DNA of 5,106 nucleotides from NCBI GenBank assembly GCA_900314345.1, contig OMUX01000264.1:1-5106 (forward strand), read 5' to 3'. This document shows, one piece after another, positions 1-4,466 of the stretch; position 1 is the first letter of the stretch; each line of letters begins with the position of its first letter. The position numbers were made by a program, and so were the translations under genes. A model generated the notes under the pieces. The model was not told where the DNA came from, made no database searches, and saw only the letters and a list, made by a program, of their open reading frames with translations. Source of the stretch: an uncultured Erysipelotrichaceae bacterium. Lineage in GTDB: Bacteria > Bacillota_I > Bacilli_A > Erysipelotrichales > Erysipelotrichaceae.

Positions 1-208
1 CCTTGTTCAGCATCGTGATCTGTTCATTCATGGCGTATTGTGTATGAAACATCAGGTTGGTCAGAGGAATGATCAGGTTCTTGTATTTCCTGGATGTCAG
101 TGACTTGAAGCTGTTGTCCAGTACAAACCGATGTTCCTTCAGGACGATGTGCGTTTTCTTCTGCTTCGGGGGATTCTGTTCTTTGTACTTTTTACGTTTT
201 CTGCTCAT
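1..208 (-). CDS. Lys-rich hypothetical protein, N-terminal part (runs off left edge)
   Basis: An open minus-strand frame starts at ATG 208-206 and stays open to the window edge, giving 69 residues without a stop. A good ribosome binding site (GAGGTG, 217-222) lies 8 bases upstream and supports this start. The first 18 residues are very basic (MSRKRKKYKEQNPPKQKK). They are followed by a mixed stretch containing HRFVLDNSFKSLTSRKYKN and then NLIIPLTNLMFHTQYAMNEQ. I see no signal peptide or clear membrane segment, so a cytoplasmic or nucleic-acid-associated protein is possible. I do not recognise the family, and the visible part holds no diagnostic motif. The acpS terminator separates it from the upstream operon, so it probably has its own promoter, although I could not find a convincing one in 209-298. 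Confidence 0.6.
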   Translation of the reverse strand, partial: MSRKRKKYKEQNPPKQKKTHIVLKEHRFVLDNSFKSLTSRKYKNLIIPLTNLMFHTQYAMNEQITMLNK

Positions 209-216
209 CTGTTTTT

Positions 217-222
217 CACCTC
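217..222 (-). promoter_or_regulatory. Ribosome binding site of the Lys-rich hypothetical gene
   Basis: The minus strand reads GAGGTG followed by 8 bases and then ATG at 208. This is the main support that the left-edge frame is a real gene, since its product is not recognised. Confidence 0.6.
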
Positions 223-296
223 TACCACTCTTATTGCCTGTTCAAGATGAAATCCCCCGCGCAAAATGCAGAAAACAGAAAAAGCTGATCCGAAAG

Positions 297-324
297 AAAA
301 CAGCCGATATTCAGATCGGCTGTT
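297..324 (-). terminator. Intrinsic terminator at the end of the ligase-ACP-thioesterase-acpS operon
   Basis: A perfect 10-bp inverted repeat pairs 315-324 with 299-308 around a 6-base loop. On the minus strand it is followed by TTTTCTTTC, a usable U-tract. The stem overlaps the TAA stop of acpS (323-325). There is no T-run on the plus-strand side, so it should act only on minus-strand transcripts. It marks the 3' end of the operon. Confidence 0.88.
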
Positions 325-631
325 AATGACACATTGCAATGGCGGTACAGTAATCCCCGTCATGGGAGATGGAAACTTCAATCTCCGGATGATTCAGAAC
401 ATACGGTTTCCCGGAAGGATCATCCAGAACGGACAGTGAGATCCATTCCTTGATCCCTGCAGCCTTGAAGATAGCTTCCTTTGCGGCAAATCTGCCGGCA
501 AGGTATTCTTTCTTCCGGTGCTCATGAGTGAAGGTATCAAACTGATCCTGTTCTTCCTGTGTCAGGACATGCCTGATGAATGCAGGATCCAGGTGAATCC
601 TGCGCATGTCCACAAGATCAATGCCGATCAT
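323..631 (-). CDS. acpS: Holo-[acyl-carrier-protein] synthase (AcpS-type 4'-phosphopantetheinyl transferase)
   Basis: AcpS transfers 4'-phosphopantetheine from CoA to the conserved serine of apo-ACP in the cytoplasm. The 102-residue product fits the small AcpS class, which is usually about 115-125 residues, at the short end. It shows the family signature: MIGIDLVDMRRI at the N-terminus with the metal-binding Asp (D5), GRFAAKEAIFKA in the middle (residues about 46-57) with the Mg-binding Glu and the Lys, and a C-terminal SISHDGDYCTAIA motif. The start ATG (631-629) overlaps the thioesterase stop as ATGA and has only a weak ribosome binding site, so translational coupling is likely. It is the last gene of an operon that also encodes an ACP, which is its expected substrate. 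Whether this is the cell's only AcpS or a dedicated copy cannot be told from the window. Confidence 0.95.
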   Translation of the reverse strand: MIGIDLVDMRRIHLDPAFIRHVLTQEEQDQFDTFTHEHRKKEYLAGRFAAKEAIFKAAGIKEWISLSVLDDPSGKPYVLNHPEIEVSISHDGDYCTAIAMCH

Positions 632-1368
632 ATACGTGAACCATGCAGGGAAGCCTGGAAGAACTTCCCTTTTTCCGCTGTGCCCAGAAAGGCATAGTCA
701 TCATCCTGCTGGGTCTCCTCCAGTGTGATGACTTCCCCGTCATGGACTTCCTGATGGAAGGCAGCCGTGATCTCGGAGACAAAGTGTGTTTCATGGAACT
801 GTTTTCCCAGCATGTCGTCAATCCAGTTCATGTAGACGCTGTTGTTCACATGTCCGTTGAGATCCAGTTCGCTGTAGGAAACCTCATGCGTGAATGCATC
901 AGGATTTCCTTCCAGCCTTTTCGGTGCAGCAGGAAAGGGGAGTTCATTGCCTTTGACAATGCCCGGAATACTGATATCCCACGCCTTCGGGTTCACCATG
1001 ACACGCTTCTGTGCATCCATGAGAAGCCAGAGCTCAATACCCTGCATGATGACGTCATGCTCCGCATCTTCAATCATGAAATGCCGGGGGAAGAAGACAT
1101 GGCGCATTTCCCCTGGCCATGATGTGATGGTGATGGTCTCGTCGTAATGAACGGGACGCTTCATGATGAAATGCAGACTGCTGACCACCCAGAGAAGCCC
1201 TTTGTCCAGCGTGTATTCCCTTGTGACACCGGCATTCTCGGTTCCTTCAATCGCACTTTCCTGCAGCATTCTCAGCAATACAGAAAGCTTCATGTTCCGG
1301 TAACAGTCCGTATAGGAAGAAAGCACGCGGAATGTCCGCTGTGCTTCTCCTGATCTTACTTCTGGCAT
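628..1368 (-). CDS. Acyl-ACP thioesterase, FatA/FatB-like (double hotdog)
   Basis: This enzyme hydrolyses acyl-ACP to free fatty acid and ACP. Its 246 residues match bacterial members of the acyl-ACP thioesterase family. The N-terminal hotdog domain starts near TFRVLSSYTDCYRNM (12-26). The second carries SELDLNGHVNNSVYMNWID (166-184), which closely resembles the plant FatA/FatB active-site segment. D169, N171, H173 and E207 have the same spacing as the Asp/Asn/His/Glu set I recall for plant FatB (281/283/285/319). ATG 1368 overlaps the ACP gene by 13 nt; its ribosome binding site is poor (AGGA almost abutting the ATG), so it probably depends on coupling. A later start at M26 would cut the first strand, so 1368 is preferred. 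No signal peptide is seen. Chain-length preference cannot be read from the sequence. Confidence 0.92.
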   Translation of the reverse strand: MPEVRSGEAQRTFRVLSSYTDCYRNMKLSVLLRMLQESAIEGTENAGVTREYTLDKGLLWVVSSLHFIMKRPVHYDETITITSWPGEMRHVFFPRHFMIEDAEHDVIMQGIELWLLMDAQKRVMVNPKAWDISIPGIVKGNELPFPAAPKRLEGNPDAFTHEVSYSELDLNGHVNNSVYMNWIDDMLGKQFHETHFVSEITAAFHQEVHDGEVITLEETQQDDDYAFLGTAEKGKFFQASLHGSRI

Positions 1369-1601
1369 TTCCTGATCTCGTCGATGACGTCCTGCACCGT
1401 CGATAACTGCATCATGTCTTCATCGGGGATGGACACATTGAAGGCTGCCTCGATCTTGCAGATGATCAGGATGAAGTTCATGGAATCCACACCCAGATCC
1501 TTGTTGAGGACGGTATCCTTCTCGAGCTTCAGCCCGGAAAGCTCCGGCTGTGCAGCCACGACGCAGTCCTTGATTGTGGCAATCATTTCTTCATCTGTCA
1601 T
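1356..1601 (-). CDS. Discrete acyl carrier protein
   Basis: This is a small acidic four-helix carrier that holds the acyl chain as a thioester on phosphopantetheine. The product has 81 residues. The attachment site is S40 in DLGVDSMNF, with the usual Asp-Ser-Met core at the start of helix II, preceded by TVLNKDLG and followed by a typical helix III region (IPDEDMMQLSTVQDVIDEI). ATG 1601 is chosen because it follows AGGAG (1613-1617) by 11 nt and forms an ATGA overlap with the ligase stop. The same frame is open further upstream to 1739, but those extra residues are Ala/Arg-rich and lie inside the ligase gene. Placement between an AMP-ligase and a thioesterase suggests a dedicated carrier rather than the main AcpP, which usually sits with fab genes; that is inference. 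Confidence 0.95.
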   Translation of the reverse strand: MTDEEMIATIKDCVVAAQPELSGLKLEKDTVLNKDLGVDSMNFILIICKIEAAFNVSIPDEDMMQLSTVQDVIDEIRKCQK

Positions 1602-2923
1602 TGTTCTGTATTCTCCTTTTTCAATAACCAGCGCTGCAGCTTGCCCGTGGCAGTGTGCGGCAGCTCTTTCATCACATGTACGGCTGAAATCTGCAGACCC
1701 AGCCCGGCCTTCCTGTTGAATTCGTTGATCTTCGGCCACAGATCCTCTTCCAGCTTCTCACCTGCAGTGTATGCGGCAAGTTTTCCGTCTTCCACGACGA
1801 TCGCTGTTTCTGCCTTGAGTGATTCTGAAAGCGTTCCTTCCCATTCCGGCAGATAGACCTTCTGTCCGTTCGGAAGCACAAGCACATCATTGCGGCGGCC
1901 TTTGATTCTCAAAAGACCGTTTTCATCAAGCTCACCGATATCTCCGGTGTTCAGCTCACCGGCATCCAGGACAAGCTCCGTAGCTTCCGGGTTATGGTAG
2001 TAGCCCTTCATCATGCAGGGTGTGCGCACAAATACCGTACCGTCTTCTCCGATGCGGATCCTGGTATCCGGGCACAGCTTCATGCCGTAGGGATCTTCCG
2101 CATCCACACTGATGGCAAGACCGCTGGCTGTTTCGGTAAGGCCATAGCCGAATGATACCATGATATGCTTCGCTCTTAGAAGCGCCAGAGTCGGCCGGTC
2201 GATCGGCGAGGCACCGATCAGGATGGTCCTGAGCTCTGCATTGTACGCATTCATAGCCAGCAGGAACTTCACCAGGGAAGGCACAGCTGTGATGATCGTG
2301 GGATGGTAGAAGGAAGGATCCTCTGCCATCTTCCTGAGCCCTCTTCCGATGCATACGGCAGATCCGTTGCACAGAGGCCACAGCAATGTGCATACAAAAC
2401 CGAATACATGATTCATCGGCAGCACGGCAAGCACTCTGTCTGATGTTCCTGCGGCAAGCATCTGCTGACCGTTCCAGCTGCTTCTCAGAAGTGCTTCCTG
2501 GGTAAGGATGACAGCTTTGTTGAAGGAAGTCGTGCCGCTGGTGAAGAAGAGGAGATTTCCCGGTTCATCAGGAGTGCATTCTTCACAGACCGCAAGCCCC
2601 GGATTCTTTGGCAGCACCAGGTTCACGCCGGCTGCCTTGATCAGCTCTTCCTGTTTCTGCCTGTTCATGGAAGGGTCGAGCAGAACCGTACGCTTTCCGG
2701 CAACGGCAGAGGCGAACATGTCAACGATCCAGTCTACGGAAGGCATGCCCAGGATGCCTGTGCACGTGTATTTCTCCTGCTTCAGTTCGTCACTGCGGGA
2801 AAGAATTCTTTCCTGCAGCTGTTCATAGGTTAAAACCGTGTCCCCCTGAATCAACGCAGGCAATGCGCTGTATTGGCTTCCGATTCTCAGAAGCGTTTCC
2901 GAAAAGGTTTTTTCCATAGACAT
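1598..2923 (-). CDS. AMP-forming acyl ligase (fatty acyl-CoA/acyl-ACP synthetase-like)
   Basis: This is an ANL-superfamily adenylating enzyme that makes acyl-AMP from a carboxylic acid and ATP, then passes the acyl group to a thiol (CoA or phosphopantetheine of ACP). The motifs appear in order over 441 residues: ATP loop FFTSGTTSFNK (126-136), PMNHVFGF (169-176), YGLTETA (260-266), NTGDIGEL (325-332), GRRNDVLVLPNGQKV (342-356), and C-terminal TATGKLQRW with the catalytic Lys at K428. The hinge and C-terminal part resembles long-chain fatty acid ligases. It is shorter than typical family members (about 500 or more). In the ATP loop, Asn135 replaces the usual Pro or small residue. No membrane segment is visible. 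The start could be M1 (2923) or M3 (2917): GGAG (2928-2931) is 4 nt from M1 and 10 nt from M3, so M3 may be the true start. The neighbouring ACP suggests an acyl-ACP synthetase role, which is inference. Confidence 0.9.
   Translation of the reverse strand: MSMEKTFSETLLRIGSQYSALPALIQGDTVLTYEQLQERILSRSDELKQEKYTCTGILGMPSVDWIVDMFASAVAGKRTVLLDPSMNRQKQEELIKAAGVNLVLPKNPGLAVCEECTPDEPGNLLFFTSGTTSFNKAVILTQEALLRSSWNGQQMLAAGTSDRVLAVLPMNHVFGFVCTLLWPLCNGSAVCIGRGLRKMAEDPSFYHPTIITAVPSLVKFLLAMNAYNAELRTILIGASPIDRPTLALLRAKHIMVSFGYGLTETASGLAISVDAEDPYGMKLCPDTRIRIGEDGTVFVRTPCMMKGYYHNPEATELVLDAGELNTGDIGELDENGLLRIKGRRNDVLVLPNGQKVYLPEWEGTLSESLKAETAIVVEDGKLAAYTAGEKLEEDLWPKINEFNRKAGLGLQISAVHVMKELPHTATGKLQRWLLKKENTEQ
1613..1617 (-). 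promoter_or_regulatory. Ribosome binding site fixing the ACP start
   Basis: AGGAG on the minus strand lies inside the last codons of the ligase and 11 nt before ATG 1601. It selects the 81-residue ACP over the longer open frame. Confidence 0.75.
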
Positions 2924-2927
2924 TCAT

Positions 2928-2931
2928 CTCC
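2928..2931 (-). promoter_or_regulatory. Ribosome binding site of the ligase operon
   Basis: The minus strand reads TTGGAGATGA just before ATG 2923. The GGAG core has ideal spacing (10 nt) to the second in-frame ATG at 2917 and tight spacing (4 nt) to the first, so the start codon is ambiguous by two residues. Confidence 0.6.
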
Positions 2932-2940
2932 AAAATGTTC

Positions 2941-2958
2941 AATGTAAGCCTTTACATT
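2941..2958. promoter_or_regulatory. Palindromic candidate operator in the divergent promoter region
   Basis: AATGTAA and TTACATT form a perfect 7-bp inverted repeat around GCCT. The right arm overlaps the -35 box of the plus-strand promoter. The whole palindrome lies just downstream of the predicted start of the minus-strand transcript, so one bound dimer could repress both directions. It does not match the FapR or FabT operators as I know them. No regulator gene is in the window. Confidence 0.5.
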
Positions 2959-2979
2959 TTCCATTGTGAATTTTATAAT
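2951..2979 (+). promoter_or_regulatory. Sigma-A-type promoter of the isomerase gene
   Basis: TTTACA (2951-2956) and TATAAT (2974-2979) are separated by exactly 17 bp. The -10 is a perfect match and the -35 matches 5 of 6 bases. Transcription should start near 2986, leaving a leader of about 30 nt with a strong ribosome binding site. Confidence 0.85.
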
Positions 2980-2999
2980 AATCGCAGTTCATTTGTCTA
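2972..2999 (-). promoter_or_regulatory. Candidate promoter of the ligase-ACP-thioesterase-acpS operon
   Basis: On the minus strand TAGACA (2994-2999) and TATAAA (2972-2977) are 16 bp apart, each matching 5 of 6 consensus bases. The start would be near 2965, giving a leader of about 42 nt that contains the palindrome. Its -10 overlaps the plus-strand -10, so the two promoters would compete for polymerase. A weaker alternative is TTCACA (2965-2970) with TACATT (2941-2946), spacing 18 bp, but it leaves a very short leader. Confidence 0.55.
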
Positions 3000-3000
3000 C

Positions 3001-3006
3001 AGGAGG
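3001..3006 (+). promoter_or_regulatory. Strong ribosome binding site of the isomerase gene
   Basis: AGGAGG is a perfect anti-Shine-Dalgarno match 10 nt before ATG 3017. It decides the start: the same frame is open back to 2966, but that codon lies upstream of the predicted transcription start. Confidence 0.9.
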
Positions 3007-3016
3007 ACACAATTCA

Positions 3017-4372
3017 ATGGATAAGAACAGCAAGATCTGCATCATCGGTGCAGGCCCCGCCGGCTTAAGCGCGGGCATGTATCTCGAGCAGAAGGGGTAT
3101 GACAACTACACGATTCTTGAACGCAATGATCATGTAGGCGGAAAGTGCAATTCCCCGACGTACAACGGACGCCGCTATGAGATGGGTGCCATCATGGGCG
3201 TTCCTTCCTACTATGCAGTGCATGATGTTGAAGAGTTCTGCGGCTTCACACATGACGGACCGAGGCTGAACAGAGACTACAAGGACAAGAACGGAAATGT
3301 CATCTATCCGTTTGATCCGAAGAAGAACCCGCTCCAGATTCCGCATCTGCTGAAGATGCGCAGCCAGGTCAAGAAGTTCGGCGAACTGCTTGAGACAAAG
3401 TACAAGGGCTATGATGTCAACGGACACCGTGGTGTTGCCCAGGGACGTTATGACGGCTACGCTGTCACACCGGGACGTGAAAAGGTATCCGGCGAGAACC
3501 CGAACCTCAAGGATCTCACACTTCCGTTCAAGGATTTCTGCAAGCTCAACGGTGTTGAACTGGTGCAGGATATCTGGATCGGACCGTATACATCCTTCGG
3601 ATATGGCTACTTTGATGAGATCCCGGCTGCCTATGTGCTGAAGTATCTTGATTTCCAGACAACGATGAACTTCGTCAATGTCAACCTCTGGACATGGAAG
3701 GACGGCACACAGTCCATCTGGGAGCGCCTCAATGACAAGCTGAAGAACCATGCAAGACTCAACTCCACGATTTCTTCCGTGGAACGCAAGGACGGCAAGG
3801 TCTATGTCACGGTCAACGGACAGGTGGAAGAGTATGACAAGCTGATCGTCACCGCTCCGCTGGCGAAGTTCGGCGATTACGCTGATATCCGTGAAGATGA
3901 GAAGAAGTACTTCGACAAGATCGACTATGAGCGCTATGACACCATGGCATTCATGCCTGAGGACGGCAAGGTTCCGGCTACTTCCTACTACATCTTCGAG
4001 AACATGACACCGGAGACCATCGGTCATCTCATGGTCTACTACAGAAGATGGAGAGATGATGACAATCAGCCGATTGTCACCTACACGCTCCGCAACCACA
4101 AGGATCGTCCGGTTCTGGACTATGAGGCAACCAAGAAGGTTGTCCTGGATGACCTGAAGACGATGAAGAATCCTGCCAAGGAAGTCATCAATGAAGGCGA
4201 GTGGTACTACTTCCCGCATGTCTTCTCCGAAGATTACGCTGCCGGCTGGTATGATGATGTCGAAGCGATGCAGGGCAAGTACGATACATTCTATGCAGGC
4301 GAAATCATGGCCTTCGGCGACATGGATGAGACTGCAGAGTACTCCAGGGAACTGGTTGACCGTTTCTTCTGA
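3017..4372 (+). CDS. FAD-dependent polyunsaturated fatty acid isomerase homologue (PAI / linoleate isomerase-like)
   Basis: This 451-residue flavoprotein has an amine-oxidase-type fold. The FAD-binding strand-turn-helix carries IIGAGPAGLSAG (9-20), with the ribose-binding E35 and the RNDHVGGK segment (36-43). The C-terminal FAD motif TFYAGEIMAFGDMDE is at 424-438. Compared from memory with C. acnes PAI (424 residues), the similarity is long and clear: GRRYEMGAIMGVPSY near the N-terminus, PAAYVLKYLDF in the middle, HVMVYY-like and WYYFPHV-like blocks, and YAGEIM near the end. Residues reported to clamp and cover the fatty acid in PAI (R88, F168, F193) align with R86, F194 and F219. Known PAI converts linoleate to trans-10,cis-12 CLA, moving hydrogen through FAD with no net redox change. 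The product is probably cytosolic: there is no signal peptide. A loop at about 138-160 is roughly 22 residues longer than in PAI. All 36 lysines use AAG, which suggests high expression. Substrate and product remain unproven; a related FAD desaturase or oxidase activity is the alternative. Confidence 0.87.
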   Translation: MDKNSKICIIGAGPAGLSAGMYLEQKGYDNYTILERNDHVGGKCNSPTYNGRRYEMGAIMGVPSYYAVHDVEEFCGFTHDGPRLNRDYKDKNGNVIYPFDPKKNPLQIPHLLKMRSQVKKFGELLETKYKGYDVNGHRGVAQGRYDGYAVTPGREKVSGENPNLKDLTLPFKDFCKLNGVELVQDIWIGPYTSFGYGYFDEIPAAYVLKYLDFQTTMNFVNVNLWTWKDGTQSIWERLNDKLKNHARLNSTISSVERKDGKVYVTVNGQVEEYDKLIVTAPLAKFGDYADIREDEKKYFDKIDYERYDTMAFMPEDGKVPATSYYIFENMTPETIGHLMVYYRRWRDDDNQPIVTYTLRNHKDRPVLDYEATKKVVLDDLKTMKNPAKEVINEGEWYYFPHVFSEDYAAGWYDDVEAMQGKYDTFYAGEIMAFGDMDETAEYSRELVDRFF

Positions 4373-4388
4373 TATCCATTGAAACCTC

Positions 4389-4424
4389 AGGAAGCTGCTG
4401 AAACACGCGGCTTCCTTTTCTTGT
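4389..4424 (+). terminator. Intrinsic terminator of the isomerase gene
   Basis: A 10-bp stem (4389-4398 with 4407-4416, one G-T pair) encloses an 8-base loop and runs into TTTTCTT. It begins 16 bases after the isomerase stop, so the isomerase is probably transcribed alone. Confidence 0.85.
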
Positions 4425-4429
4425 GCAGA

Positions 4430-4459
4430 CAAAGAAAAGCACACCGCTCTACGGTGTGC
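4430..4459 (-). terminator. Intrinsic terminator of the pseudouridine synthase gene
   Basis: GCACACCG (4439-4446) and CGGTGTGC (4452-4459) form a perfect 8-bp stem with a 5-base loop. On the minus strand TTTTCTTTG follows. It lies 7 bases beyond the stop of the pseudouridine synthase. Confidence 0.87.
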
Positions 4460-4466
4460 ATGGAAC

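Noticed and set aside
57..326. Plus-strand 89-residue hydrophobic ORF that looks like a small membrane protein
   Set aside because: It is the complement of the Lys-rich minus-strand gene, whose AAA/AAG/GAA codons read as Phe/Leu on the other strand. It has no ribosome binding site and runs through the acpS terminator.
890..1147. Several plus-strand ORFs opposite the thioesterase and ligase genes
   Set aside because: They lack ribosome binding sites and motifs and lie opposite clear family members on the minus strand.
1602..1739. N-terminal extension of the ACP frame
   Set aside because: The extra 46 residues lie in the ligase coding region, do not resemble a domain, and the AGGAG site points to ATG 1601.
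2964..2981. Rex-like site (TTGTGAA half) in the divergent promoter
   Set aside because: Only one half-site is present; the second half reads ATAATAA, not TTCACAA, so there is no real Rex palindrome.
2966..3016. Upstream start of the isomerase frame, adding 17 residues
   Set aside because: It begins upstream of the predicted transcription start, and the AGGAGG at 3001-3006 serves ATG 3017.
3065..4444. A 459-codon open frame antisense to the isomerase gene
   Set aside because: It is a shadow of the strongly biased codon use of the isomerase. Its translation is Ile/Val/Leu-rich without recognisable motifs, and it would start inside the convergent terminator zone with no suitable promoter.
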